Of a stretch of DNA of 64,000 nucleotides, positions 31,266 through 43,731 are shown piece by piece (within the stretch, counting starts at the first letter, position 1; each line of letters opens with the position of its first letter). The notes under the pieces are model-generated. The model saw only the letters and a list, made by a program, of their open reading frames with translations, had not been told where the DNA came from and made no database searches. The stretch comes from Oikopleura dioica (lineage: Eukaryota; Chordata; Appendicularia; Copelata; Oikopleuridae), in contig OU015569.1 of NCBI GenBank assembly GCA_907165135.1, forward strand, positions 1,798,001-1,862,000, in the 5' to 3' direction. Made by a program: the position numbers and the translations under genes.

Positions 31266-33909
31266 TCACGAAGTGGTCGTCTGATGAATGGGAGCTGAGG
31301 CTGAATTTGGACGAGACGGAGTTGTGGAGGAGTTTGTTCCTTCTGTGGATTCTGAAGTGAGTGCCACCGCGGGACCTGTTTTACTCGAGCTGACTTTCAC
31401 AGAGGCACTGAAAGAAACGGATTAGAAATTAATAGGAGAGATAGTCTCACCTTGAACTATTGTGGTTATCTTGGACATGAAGAACAACGTATTCGCTCAT
31501 AGAATTAGAACAAAAAGAAGCAAGAGCGACAACGGAAGAAATATCTGCGTGTGGTGGGAAGGGACTACCATGCTCTAAAGATAGAATTGTTAATTCATAT
31601 TTCAAATCAGCTAATTTTTCAAAATTTGGCGATTGATGTAACAATCAAAGGAAATCTGCCGCATTATGGGAAATTACCATCAAAACGGAATAAACAATCA
31701 AAAAAAGGAGGCGACAGGCTTATCACCTGTCTTAGTCTACGCAAAACTAAGAGTTCAAAAAGGGCGCAATTTCGGACACCTGGCCGTAGATGGCGCTAGG
31801 GGCGCCAAAAAGGGATATTTATGCGCTCCCTTCAGCGAATATTCATAAAAAAATCCCACAGTTTACAAGAAGAAAGCTTAAAAAAAAACTCAAGAAAAAT
31901 GTGCTTTCTGGAAAATGAATCGAACACTTCCAAGACTTTTTCCCAGGCTGAACTCGAGAGAATCGTCAACTTCTCGGCAAAGGAAAACTACTGTCCTTTC
32001 TGCAGGAAAACACTAGCTGGGCCCAGAATCGGTCTAGTCGTACATCTCGCAATGGTTCACACGGAACGATCGCTTTTCGACTGTACTCGTGTCCTCACTT
32101 CTGCCGAGACAACAAGATTCGTCCTCGCCCGAAAGAAACGAATCGACACCCTACTAGCTGTCCCACAGTAGTTTCTATCTATTTCTCTTCAACCCTCAAC
32201 TCTATTTCATCGAAAACTGCCCTTCAATAAAACCAAAAAAAAATGAATTCACTTCAAAATTTTTTTTAACTTACCAAGAGCAGAAACGGAAAAATCGTCA
32301 GATTGATTGACAGAAGAAGTAGTTTCAGCCCACGTCGAATTAGAAGTATTAAGGCTTGTTGATTGCTGCTGGGTTGTTGGGGCTTGCGGAGCGGGCTCAG
32401 CAACTTCAATGTGTTGGGCGGGCGCGTCGTGTCGATTTAGTAGGCGCAGGGCGCGATTGCCTGGAACTCGGATTCCACAGCCGCCTGGTTGATTTCAGTT
32501 AACAAGGATAAAAAGGCATGGATAATCACCTGTTCGGCAAAGGGTAATCGGAATCACCCCGTAGACATACATCATTATCACTGGCACACCGACACCAACT
32601 AAACTTGAGTATGAATAAAAAGTTTCGAAAATATTAAAGAGCCTGGAGAGATCAATTAAAAACTTACCAGTGACACCAGCGACAAGGGGCGATAAGAGGA
32701 AGGCAAGAGTGGAGCCTAGTCCTACCAGTGCTCTTCTTTTGCCCTTGGAAATTTCAGATTTCTTCTTTAGCTCGGAGCGGATTTGGCGACCGGTCCAAAT
32801 TGGAACGCCGACGATTGTGGCAGGAATGGCTACTCCAGCCATGAGGCCGATCATCGGGGAGCAAGCACAAGTGTTCCGATTTGCTATTATTTAGAAGTTT
32901 AGTTTTATTATTATGAAATGCTAGAGTGAGCTGCTCTTACCCAGAAAACAATCTTCTTTTTGCTCCAGATTTGTTTTCCCCAGAAGGTGCATCCAGACGG
33001 AGAAAGATAGTGAAGATCTGAGATTTCCTTTAAACAGAGCCAACAAAATTCGCAGCCACAGCGGCAAGTAATGTGGTTGCAACTCCCATCATCCATTTTG
33101 CTTATCAATGCTCCACATCGTGGGCAGGGGCGGATGTCTGCGGACTGTTTCAACGCACGCGACGTCAACGAGGTGGCGATTTTGTTCCACGAGCTCCAGG
33201 GCGAGAAGTTCATTTCCGTTTCGATCAGTGATGTCAGCCGAGCTTGGTCACATGATTGATCTGCGTGCCAAGGACCTCGACAATGGTAGCAGAAGCTAGT
33301 GTTGCAGCCCTTTCTCTTGAAAAAGGGTTGAACGCGGGATAAGGGAGGGAAGACCTTGTACCTGACAATTGATTTTGGGACAAGACGCAAAATCATTTGC
33401 TATCAAAGCGAATCCACAATCGGGCTTTGGGCACCAGCGCGTATCTCTGTCTCTGTGCAGGTAATGCCGGACGGATATTTCGTTGTATTTTTCAAAATAT
33501 TTACTGAATCCATCAGTAACTCAAGATCATAAAAAAGGGAAGTACCTCTCTAGAATTCGCTTTGCGTCGCAGGGATGAATGGGCTCAGGACAAGACATAC
33601 ACGTCGGCAGTTTTCCTAAAAACAGAATCATAATCGACTTCGTCATCGGCTTGAAGGGTACCTTCGTCAATTTGTTGGTGACAGTAAAATACCAAACAGT
33701 TGATACAGGGCGTTGGGTGGCACTGCAGTAGCCATTCCTCTGGCTGCACTGGGCTTGTGTCGAAGCATATTGGACACGTGGAACTACTGGAGGAGGCGGT
33801 GGAGTAGCGCGAAGGTTCTGACTTTTTCCTCAGCGGGATTTCTTCTTTTTCGTCGTTTATCAGCGACTCTACCGCTTCGTCTTTTATTGAAGACTTTGAG
33901 CTCGTCATT
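31266..33909 (-). CDS. RNF19-like: RNF19-type RBR E3 ubiquitin ligase
   Basis: It begins MTSSKSSIKDEAVESL one base after an AG. RING1 starts CPICFDTSPVQ, followed by an IBR (NTSFCYHCRGPWHADQSC). RING2 is CPRCGALISKMDDGSCNHIT with the catalytic Cys in GSCNH and CEFCWLC. Then comes the RNF19 hallmark GCTFWGKQIWSKKKI and two membrane segments (MIGLMAGVAIPATIVGVPIW; LGSTLAFLLSPLVAGVTG), so the ligase is probably ER-membrane anchored. The C-terminal tail (exons 32272-32475, 31491-31581 and 31266-31400, approximate) is Ser/Thr-rich. One intron (about 31582-32271) contains an opposite-strand C2H2 gene. An upstream segment at 34031-34128 reads in frame and could be an alternative first exon. Confidence 0.88.
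31899..32171 (+). CDS. Small single C2H2-type zinc-finger protein, nested
   Basis: An intronless 90-residue frame starts MCFLENESNTSKTFSQAE. One zinc-finger-like unit is present, with cysteines in NYCPFCRKTL and histidines in VVHLAMVHTE, i.e. C-x2-C with the H pair in HLAMVH. The rest is basic (FVLARKKRIDTLL). AATAAA follows about 55 nt after the stop (near 32226). It lies wholly inside an intron of the RNF19-like gene on the opposite strand. Family not recognised; DNA, RNA or protein binding are all possible. Confidence 0.65.
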   Translation: MCFLENESNTSKTFSQAELERIVNFSAKENYCPFCRKTLAGPRIGLVVHLAMVHTERSLFDCTRVLTSAETTRFVLARKKRIDTLLAVPQ

Positions 33910-34343
33910 CTAGGAAAAATAATAGTCCTAATAATTTTAACACCATGATTCACACCATGGTCCATGAAGGAGTCCCATTGATGAAATTTGTCTACTCTGC
34001 TGTATAAATGCATTTATTACAGGTACTTACAGGTCTTTTCTCTCCTCGATTGGTAAACTGGAGGAGCTACCATTGTCCTTTTTTCTCCTTCTAAAGGAGA
34101 AGAAGCGCCGTAGGAAGCCTCGAGATCTCTAAAATTATCCGGTGATGATCGGTTATTGTAAAGCTACGGTTGCTTACAGTAGATCTAGTGGACAAAGTAG
34201 AAATGCCCGAACAGACGCTTTTGTATCATTTCCCGATTTTAATTTCATCGCTCCGATCTATCCGATACCATTATCAGTTCTGAACGATTTTGATACTCAA
34301 AGTACGTTTTACCCAGTTTATTTCACAGAGAGGGAGAAGTAAA

Positions 34344-37239
34344 TCATTCCTCATCTGGTACTGGCTCTTCGAATTTTCTCTTTCTTCCTTGAATCGCTGC
34401 ACTTTTTACCGTCTTCGTTCGAATAGATGAGATGCTCTCGGCGTTAGAATCGGCCCATTCCAGCACCAAACGTCTTAATTCAACGATTAGACGATTTCAA
34501 AGTAGTTTTTTTTTTATGAGCGAGCTGAGCTGGCTCGTCTACACCTTGGCGGATATAAGTACGCGAGGGGAGACTCATCACAACATTGGTGAAAATTCTA
34601 GCCATAAAAAATTCCAAGGATGAATACGCTAATAATAGAGTTGTCGCGAAATCAGAGTTAGTCGCCTTCCTGGTGACAGCAGTGGTGTAAAAATTTCTTC
34701 AGACACTGTCTAGCAGACAAAAGCTAGCCAGCACAAAGCTCAACGGAAACCAAATGAGCCAGCTCAGCTTGCTAAGCTAACCGGAAAGATCTTGATTTTG
34801 CTTCTAGTTTTACTAATAAATGCTCGAGTACTTAAAAATTTTCGGACGAGGTATTGTGACAAACGAATTTCGTCGCGACAATGTAGTCACTATTATCAAA
34901 GTAGTAAAAACTGGTCGGACTGCGAGTCAAAAGCAGGGCTCGTCCGGGATTTGAACCCGGGACCTCGCGCACCCGAAGCGCGAATCATACCCCTAGACCA
35001 ACGAGCCACGTTGGCGGCGCCACCCCAAGGCCACTACAAATCACGGCCTCTCACCTTCCATAAATATGCGTCGACAGTTTCAACGCCGCAAATGCGGAAC
35101 TCGCGTCCGCTGCCAATTTGTATTCGACAAAGGCGAAACCACGATGCTTTCCAGTCGGATTCTTCGGCATTCGAACGAATTTCAACTCGCCAAAGGTCGA
35201 AAACAGCTGCTCCAGTTCGGGAACTTAACGAATGAGGGTAAAAGCATCCGAAGATAAAATGAAGTTTATCTTTTTTCTTTACCTTGGCATTGGAAAGGAA
35301 CATTCCTGACCATGATCTTAGATGAGCCCTCTGGCTGATCTTGGTTTTTCGCTTCTTGACGATTGTTAAGTTTTTCTTCCTCTTTCTTAGATATTTTCAG
35401 GTTGATCCGGTGGCCGTCGAGTTCAATTCCCTGGATCGTTTTCACTGCTTTGCTCGCCAAATCGGGGCTGGCCATTTTCACCCATCCGTATCCCATCGAC
35501 AAGTACTTTCCTCGTTCCAAACGCTTTGAAATCGAGCACTCTGCTACTTTGCCCACCTTCTTCTCAAACAGTTCCTTCAGGCCTTCATCAGTTGTCGCAA
35601 AGTTGACATTTTTCACGAAGATCATTGCTCCGCTATTTTCCATCGAAGACGCGCTGGTTACAAGTCGCTTTTTCACCGTTTTCTCGTCTTCCAGACAGTC
35701 AATAATGGACTTTATATTGAGGCCAAAAAGTTTTGACAGCTTTTGGTTAAATTCGTTAAATACTTTATTTTGTCAGAATGATTAAAGTCCCTTCCTGAAG
35801 GAGCCCATTCCAAATACAGCGGCCTATCTCCAAATCTCGAATACGCTACTGCCTTGAACGCTCTCTTTGCATTAATACTTCCATCGAACTCTACAAGTGC
35901 TGCCAAGCCACTCGGAGGCATGATAATTCTCCCAAGGCCGCCGAACTTCTCGAACTTGAAGCGCAGCTCTGTCGGCAACGCCCCCGAGGGCAAATTCTTG
36001 ACGAGGATGATCTTGTCGGATCGTGTGGCGTCTTTTTTGAAAGTATCTAGCTTCACTCCGTGATCTTTTAAGTACTCGCTAAAAGTTTTTTTCAAGATCA
36101 AAATCACATCGTTAAAAATTTTCGCGCAACGAGCAGATTATCACAAGGTGTACCAAATCGACTCGATTACATCAATGAGAAACGGGGGCTACTGTTGCTC
36201 TAGGATAAAAGTTACCTTATGTCAGAAACAATTTGGGATTCGCCAAGGGCCAGTTGCACTGCCACATCGTCTCGTTTCATGATTTGGTCTTTGCTCAGTT
36301 GATAGCGTTTGCTCATTTCGTCGGCGACCGCGTTCGCTCCGACGAACAAGGAATTCCAGGAGAAGTCTTCCTTGTCTGCATTTTCCTTCATCTTTGCCAT
36401 TTTCTCTTTTTTATAGCTTGTGTTCAAGTTCGGATCTGTTCGCGGGACATAATTCTTCTTCGCAACTGCTTCTCTACCTAAATTAAAAAATCCTTGAAAA
36501 TAGATGCAAGGAAAACGGATTTTACCAGGAAGTACATGCATAATTCGCCCCTGAAAGCTAGAACCATCAAGTTCGGCCATTGCTCTAACCGCGTTTTCTG
36601 GCATCTGATATTCGACGAATGCAAATCCTTTTGGTCTCTTTGTCGTTTCATCTGTCGGCAAAACCAGCTCGGTCAAAGTTCCGTATGATGATAGCAAGTC
36701 TTGAGACGGTTCAAAACTGAAAACCTCAAGCAAAGGTCAGAAAAAACAGAATCTCAGTTGAACCATTTTCCTTTCAAATCTGTTTCGGTGCACAAATACG
36801 ACAAGTTTCGAAGGAACAATCTTCCAGTATCCGCCACATCTTCCGTCTTTTCCTCCTCTTTTGCGTCCTCTTCATCGTCCGAGTCAACCAGATCTTTGTC
36901 AACTTTTGCCTCAATAAAGGCTTTCTTGTCATTTTTAGGCTTTTCTTTTCTAGCTTTTTTGGCGCTGCCGGCATTGCCCCGGAAGTCCTTCGCGAGTTCG
37001 ACTTTGATCTTGTTGACGCCGACTTTGGCGCCGTTTAATTCGTTGAGCGCGCGTTGTGCATCCTCCGGCCGCGCAAATCCAATAAATGCGATTCTTCGCG
37101 AAACACCGTCTTCATTTTTCAATAACCTACAGTCTGTTATTTTCCCACCAGAGCGGCTGAAGAACTCGCGCAGAAATTTTTCATCGCAGTTTTTCGTCAA
37201 GTTTTTGACACATATCCTCGACTCCTCGATTTGCGTCAT
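34344..37239 (-). CDS. RBM19: Multi-RRM pre-rRNA processing factor RBM19/MRD1
   Basis: Five RNA-recognition motifs can be followed: SRICVKNLTKNCDEKFLREF (N-terminal); RLFLRNLSYL...KGFAFVEYQM; IILVKNLPSGALPTELRFKF; MIFVKNVNFATTDEGLKELF; and IMVRNVPFQ...GFAFVEYKLAAD ending IYGRRLVLEWADS, the typical MRD1/RBM19 terminus. An acidic linker lies after RRM1. The protein acts in 18S rRNA maturation in the small-subunit processome. The last intron (34474-35054, 581 nt) is about ten times the usual size and holds a tRNA-Pro gene on the same strand. The ATG follows CCAG by one base, suggesting a spliced-leader acceptor. Confidence 0.92.
34936..35007 (-). tRNA. tRNA-Pro (anticodon CGG)
   Basis: The 72-nt cloverleaf has acceptor GGCTCGT/ACGAGCC with discriminator C, D arm with TGGTCTAGGGGTA, anticodon loop TTCGGGT (CGG), and T arm GGGTTCAAATCCC. 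There is no intron. A TTTT run follows shortly downstream for Pol III termination. It lies in the last intron of the RBM19-like gene. Confidence 0.97.
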
Positions 37240-37444
37240 TCTGGTATTGGAATATCAAAGCTGGAGGCTTAGAAAAATAAAATAAAAGTATTGTGAGAAA
37301 TTAAAAAGTGAAAGAATAAAAAAATTAATGCGAGCTTGCGCCCATTATGACAGGTTTGATAGGAGGGACGGGAGGGAAGTATTGGCTCTGGGAGTGGCTT
37401 TTGAAGGTTCAGACTTTTTTCACTCGAGTCACGTGATTTTCCCA

Positions 37445-40400
37445 TCAAAATAGAAACCGAAAAGAACCATTCCTGAAGGCAGTTGTATCTCTTTCAATTG
37501 AATCGTCGTCGGGAGTAACGTTCAAATCGTCGTAATCGTGTTCGTAGGAATTCGTTACTCTCGGAATCGGACTTGGAACATCAACGTCCCTTGACGGATC
37601 GGAAATAATTGTCGACGACTGTAGACTGCTAACTGAGTTTTGCGGGAGAACGTCATGAGTCTCATTTAAATCCAAGGCGCGGAGCAAGTTGCATGGTGCT
37701 TCACTAACATCTGTCGGGCTTATTGTTTCATAAAGAGCCGTCGGTTTCGATTTTTTATCGACCGCCTTGGCGAGGCTCGTTTCGTTGAACCACAGGAACA
37801 TGCAGAGTTGCTCGCCGCCGACGGCAAAGCCGTCACTGCTAGCGTCAATCGCAGTTACTCGCTCTGGGCACTCGACATCGTCGATGTGCATCTTCATTGT
37901 TGGCGACCACAACTGATTAGAAAGTTGAAATCAAGGAAGAAAATTTGGAAGACTGCAATTATGCTCGGTTCAGGGCTTTTCCTATCCCTACATTATAAAA
38001 TAATAAAGGATGAACCGAGAATAGTTACATTATTCCGAGATTTATACCTTAAGTTGACCTCTTGCATAAGATAGGGTGAACGCCTTTACTGAAGCGGTAA
38101 AGAGCAATCTATCGGCGTCGGTAGCATAATGCATCAGCTTCTGCCGCTGGATAATTTTATTCTTTGAGATAGAAATTTGGAACGACGAATAATCCTCTAA
38201 CACAACAATGAGCACAGTCTCTGCGATGAAGATCCAGTTGATAATACACCCTTCATTTTTTGTTTGAATTTTGGCTGAAGAATTATGTGTTTTTGAAGGA
38301 AAAAGGGAGCAATTACCAATTTGATCTAAATAGGGAGAGTATAATTGAATTTTGCTGCGCGATGATCGGCACAATGTCGTTATAAATTTGCCATCGGGGC
38401 TGGGCACTAGCTTGTTTGTTGAGTGTCTGTTCGCACCGTCTGTAATTGATCTCGACACATGAAATCTTCCGTTACTATAAAGTACAACTGCAATGTCGCC
38501 TTGAGAATCCAAAGTGTACAACACACTTTGCGAATGATAAACGAGACTTCGTACGCTTCCTTCGTTGAAACTTAGGGATCCTCGAAGTTTGCCAGGCTTA
38601 TCTCCAGCTTAAAAATAGCAATCAAGAGAATGTACAATCTAATGGCCAACTTACATAATTCATAAATGTCGATCCTTCCTGACACGAATCCCAAGGCAAG
38701 AGTTTTTTCTTCTTCATCAAGTGCTAGCGCTGTCAACTGCTCTGGCAGTTCTAGCTGAAGAATTTGAACAAGCGTTTGAAATTGACTCGAATCCCAGATT
38801 CGAACATCAGAGCGTGAAGCTGTCGCAAGTAGATTATTTGTAAATGCACAGAAGAGAATCCGACTGCGGTGGAAACGCGTGAGGGTTCGAAATTGCCTCT
38901 TCGGCACATTGAGTAGCCCGATCAATTTAGCATCGGAGACAACGAGGACTTCGTCTTCAACTGGATTGTCGGTTGGCACGAACTTTACAATTCTGTAGCC
39001 AAGAGCGAGCTCGAAGGGAATCCTTTCGTATTCAGGTGTCCAGCTTCGTACAAGGCCATCTGAAGTTCCCACTAGGAGGCAGTTTTCACGAGCGAGAATG
39101 GCGGTAACTTCGTGAGACTTTTGCTTGTGGAAGAGTTGGTGGGCGGAGAGAAGAGTCATCCTTTCGGGATCTATTCGCAGAAGAGTTCCGCCCTTAGTGC
39201 CGGCGAAAAGTCCCATCTCGCTGTAAGTGAGAGTATTGACGATGGAAGTGGCTTGTGTACCAAGGTTAACAGCAGCAGAGCGCAGATGATTCTGATGACG
39301 AGTTCGCCAAATACGCACGCCTCTGTCCCCTCCAGTGACGAATTCAAGAGGTTCTCGCTTCGAGATGATGACTAGATCATTGATCTGCTGATCGGTGCTT
39401 CCTCTGCAGATCTCAACTGGATTATATGGATCTGAAAGGTTCCAGAGAGCGACGGAGTTGTGGCTCGAGCCGAGCTTCGTGCACTTGCCGGCGATTACCA
39501 AAGTCGACTTTCGAAAATCCATGAATCGAGCAATAATCGACGTGGAAATAATCGACACAAGCCTCTCCCGGTGGCGGACTCGAAGCTCACCTGTAACTTC
39601 CGATGAGACAGTCAAATCGCCAATTTTGACAACGCAGATTATATCGAACTTCGACGCGGGGTAGCATTGCTGCGCTAAAGTTTCTTTCGACATCCGAACG
39701 ATATTCTTTCCACAGCCATAAAGTATGTGATCTCCATCGTCTACCGGCATCGCTGTAAATCCGCAAGTTGCTGCTATGCCGTACTTTTTACTGTTCCCCT
39801 CTTCTCTCCATGAATCTCGTTGACTAGCCTTGTATTTTTCAGTCGTAGAAGTTATTTCGGGTGATATCCTCTCGGGGTGGATTTCGCCCTCGATCTGACT
39901 TGTTTCTGGTCTGAATTCATTGAGAACTTGGACAGACGCGATCGGAGGTACTTCATCAAAACTCATTTTTGAACTGATTGGACGGATGCACGCTCCTGAA
40001 ACGGGCCTAGTCTGCAGTGGAGGGCGTGCTTTAGAAGAGGCAGGGCGAGGCGGACACTTCTGTTGCTGTTTGTGAAGCAGATCAGACTTTTTGCAACTTC
40101 GTAATCGTACTCTTCCGTCGGGAACCTGACCATTTGATACTTTCTATCCCAGAAGTCGTTTCTTTCGACAACAAAGTTCATTTCTCTTGGCATCGGCGCC
40201 AAGTTATCAGAAATATTTCTGAAACCTTCTGCTCGCGCTTGTTTGATCGATATCTTCGGATCGTATTCTGTATCGCTCGTATAACAGCCTTTTACGGTCA
40301 TGTCAGAGCAAAGTTGAACCTGCCGAATGTGCGAGAATGTTCGACCAAAGTGAATGCGCAGCAGTTGTTTTAAATCTACGATGAACATGAGCCAGCCGCT

Positions 40401-40861
40401 GATTTCCGGCGCACGGCCAGGGCATCCCACGTTACCTAAAACATGCATAAATTACTTGGTTTTCATTTTATTCCACCGAGAAGATCAGCGACAGTGCTTC
40501 TTTTGGGAGGAATGACGAATGGGAATTGCGCCATATTTGCGGCTAGACGTTTGTTTTTGTACATGTTGGAAAAGGAAACGCGGCATGTGAAGTTTTCTTC
40601 GCTGGCGATGTCAAGATGGAAGACAAAGTACTTGAGGGGAGTTGGACGAAAAGCGAGGTAGAAGAAACGCCCGTTGAGACTGACATGTCCGTTGGCAGGG
40701 ACTTGGATAAAGTTTTTGGCCGATATGTCCCCAGAAATGGACCACACTTGCGAACGGATGAGATTGTTGGTCTTGGCTCTCACTGCACCCTGCGTGCGCG
40801 CTTTCTCATTTGGGCGGTATGTTTTGAGCAAGGAGACAAAAGGGTTTTGCCAGTACGACAT
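37445..40861 (-). CDS. WDR90: WDR90/POC16-like centriole protein
   Basis: The N-terminal CFAP20-like (DUF667) domain runs from MSYWQNPFVSLLKTYRPNEK through GRFFYLAFRPTPLKYFVFHL and ends with PMPREMNFV. WD40 propeller repeats follow (GGDRGVRIWRT, VGTSDGLVRSWTP, ATASRSDVRIWDSS, ALGFVSGRIDIYEL). This fusion is diagnostic of WDR90, which binds centriole microtubules in the inner scaffold. The first exons join over GT-AG introns (40463-40490 region; 39996-40057). The second of these removes an apparent stop, so this is one gene and not two. It is much shorter than vertebrate WDR90 (~1,750 residues). PMS2 lies 98 nt upstream with an AG acceptor between, as in an operon. Confidence 0.88.
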
Positions 40862-40959
40862 TTACTGCGATTTCAGAGCATTCTGAAAAGTAAAAGCTGG
40901 CATCTTTTAACTTAAGTAAAAAATCTGCAATAATAAGGTGCATGGGACTTTTCTAGTTT
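40862..40959 (-). promoter_or_regulatory. Intercistronic region PMS2-WDR90 with likely trans-splice acceptor
   Basis: On the minus strand a pyrimidine tract CTTTTACTTTTCAG lies about 20 nt before the WDR90 start, in a gap of only 98 nt after the PMS2 stop. Spacing and acceptor fit spliced-leader processing of a polycistronic transcript. Confidence 0.5.
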
Positions 40960-43731
40960 TCATTTCTTTTTGAAGTGGAGTCGGGCAGTGTTCACGAGGT
41001 GGCGCATTGTCGGTCTACCATGAGGACAGTTCCAAGGCTACGATTGCATATTATTAACTGACTCTCACTATTTCTCTTTGATTAAAAACGTACCTGGTCC
41101 ATGGTAGACATGTTTTTGAGCATTCGCTGCATTTGGTATCTTTTGAGGGCCTCGCCGATCATCACTGACGAGCGACAAGCTGCCATGGCATTTATACGTC
41201 TAATTTTCGACGGCTTCGGATTAAAGTCGCCTTCGTTAATGAGGAACAGCATCTCGTGCACGTCCTCTTCTCCCAGTGTCGATCGTCCTACGCGAGGCAC
41301 CGCCGTCATTCGAACACAATCGGGGTCGGAGAAGTCGAAGTTGAATCCATATTTTTTGAAGAGGGCAACTTTCTCTTGGAGAATTTGATCCTCGCCTGGA
41401 TTGAGTGTCATGCGTTTTCCAATAACTAGCGGCTGGGACTCGATTTTCTTGCTCATTAATCGCTCGAAATTAAACTTCTCGTCGCAGGCGTGCTGATCAA
41501 TTAGGAATAGGTCCTCTCTCAGCTGGCCAATAATGAATCCTCTGTTAAACTGGCCGACGACTTCCATTTTCGTGAAATCCTCTTTCGAGAATTTCTTCGT
41601 CAGTTCCTCTTCGGCATTCCTCTGGTCGCTCAATTTCGCGTAAAAGCTTCGCCCTTGAAAAATTTCCATTTTCCTACGCTCTTCTTTTTCTTTAGCCGCT
41701 TTTATCGACTCCAGGGAGATTTTTATCCGTGGCCCTCTTTGCTTGTGCTCCCTCCGCGGTTCGGAATCGTCGTCGTATATAATCTTCATTTTCTTGATCT
41801 CCTCGATTCCTTCTTTCACTGCCTGAGGGAGTTTGTTCGTAGGGATGAGATCGATGGACTCTACTCGTTTCCCTTCACTTTCGCTTTTATCTGAACTGTT
41901 AAGACTTTCTCCAATTCGTTTTAACGAGTCAGCGAGGGCCTCTACATTGTCTTCTGTCTGTGGCTTCTCCTCGAATAGATCAACTGAGTTATCTAACTCT
42001 TCGCTACTCGGGTCTTTTTCAGGATTTCCTTCAGAAGCCTCGAAGTCAATAAATTGTCTAAAGGTCTTGTTAATACTTCTGAAAGCTACAGAGGTTCTTC
42101 TTGTAAATATCTTGTAAAGCATACCTAGCGAGTATCGCTTCTGGCGGCAAGGGCTTTTTCTTCGGCTCGACCACATCGTCTATAATGAAGGAGTCGGTTT
42201 CAGTTCTAGTGGAGGTTAGTGGCTCCGGGGTCTTTGGCCTAACGAATTCGATGATTGTTGATTCTTCTTCTTTCGGCTCATTATTGGCAGTCGGCAGTGG
42301 CGTGTAAAACTCGATGATGTTTCGCTGCTTATGTTCTGGAGACATGGATACATCTTCGGAATTTCTTTCTTTTCCAGTAAAAGGCGGAATCGGTGCGGTA
42401 AAGTCTAGTTTTGCCATTTTGGAAGGTCTTTGAGTACAATCGCTTTCAGGATCTTGCGAAAGAGTTGCGTCACTTTGAGTGAAATCAACGGAGTTTTCAG
42501 CGAGGCTACTAGTTTCCCTGGTCGACTGAGTACTGAAGCTCGTACTGAATTGATCCATGGATAATTGCGTCATTGAAACGACATCGCGTTCCGTAGAACC
42601 CCAGATGTTTTGTAACAGCATTCGAAAGCGAAATTGACAGTGCTTCTGATTCTGCAAGAGCACGGTTCTTTTGTCGGGGGCCAAATTGATATCCACCGCG
42701 CTTTGGTCCACTTCAATATTGAGGACGACGACTGGGTACTTTCTAGACGTTGTTTTTCGCCATTCTTGATTCATGATTCGCGAGAGAAAGGGAGCATCAA
42801 TAGGTCGTCCATTTACAAAGAAAAATTGACGATCAGGAGAGGTTCTCCCGCCAGAGTCGGTTTTCGAAATGAAACCAGTAAATTTAAAGATTCGCGCTTT
42901 TTCAAGGTGGCCTTCAATCACTTCCTACAAAAATTAACCAGTTCAAATGTGATGGGCATAATTTGAAATGACCTCGGTTGGTGAATGAAGATTCCAAAAC
43001 GATTCGATTTCGTCTCGACCGGCATTGAAATCATCTTCAATTTCAACGAGTCCTTTCGCAATTTCACCGCCAAGGACAGTCGATATTTTGCCTTTCATTC
43101 CTTCCCCAGCTCGAGTTTGAATTTCCGTCTTCATCGACCGCCCGTTTTTCGTTGTAACGACGATTCTGGCGTTTGCGATCAGGGCATAACTCATCATCGT
43201 TGCCAGAGCTCGCTGTGCCTCGCGCTTGGCATTTTGTTTGAAAACGCTTCTGCGAACTGGAATTCGATGAAACAGGTTCTCAACTCGTATTGTCGTTCCA
43301 TTGCTCGACTGGGCTTTTATTTCCTGCGATATTATCGAGCCGTACTGGTCAAATTCCAACGCCGCCCCGATCTGATCCGCCGCCGTCTTCGTAAAGACCT
43401 TGAGGGTAGAGATCGCCCCCAAAGCCGCAAGAGCTTCCCCGCGAAATCCAAAAGTGCCGATCGCTTCGAGATCGTCGAACTCTTTTAACTTAGAAGTAGC
43501 ATGTCTCATGGCGATTTTGTCGTAGTTCTCTGCTGCTATTCCGGAGCCATTATCCTTCACCTCGATCAGTTCAACGCCGTTGTCAACGAGCGTGACGGTA
43601 ATTTTGTCTGCCCCTGCATCCAGTGCATTTTCTACGAGCTCCTTGACCGCTACGGACAAGGAAACGACCACTTGATTAGTTGATAACGAATGTACTGTTT
43701 TCTCGTCTAACTCGGAAATTCCTCGCTTCAT
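40960..43731 (-). CDS. PMS2: DNA mismatch repair endonuclease PMS2
   Basis: Four exons (42973-43731, 42125-42924, 41094-42078, 40960-41037) sum to 873 residues, near the human length. GHKL ATPase motifs: ELVENALDAGADKI (I), DNGSGI (II) and GFRGEALAALGAI (III). The C-terminal endonuclease site is LIDQHACDEKFNFERL (DQHAxxExxxxE), followed by ACRSSVMIG and the final CPHGRPTMRHL. It should form the MutL-alpha nicking complex with MLH1 in post-replication mismatch repair. It sits between an upstream unknown gene (77 nt) and WDR90 (98 nt) on the same strand, probably co-transcribed. Confidence 0.96.

Noticed and set aside
34031-34128. Extra coding first exon for RNF19
   Set aside because: It is open in frame, but the ATG at 33909 follows AG by one base like other probable trans-spliced starts; kept only as an alternative.
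36701-37285. Long plus-strand Ser/Phe-rich ORF
   Set aside because: It is the antisense shadow of RBM19 exons, whose RRM motifs are unmistakable on the minus strand.
39960-40060. Two WDR90-like ORFs overlapping by ATGA, as if split into a dicistronic pair
   Set aside because: A 62-nt GT-AG intron (39996-40057) with matching phases removes the stop and joins the CFAP20-like and WD40 parts in one frame.
42985-43488. 167-codon plus-strand ORF
   Set aside because: Antisense shadow of the PMS2 ATPase domain.
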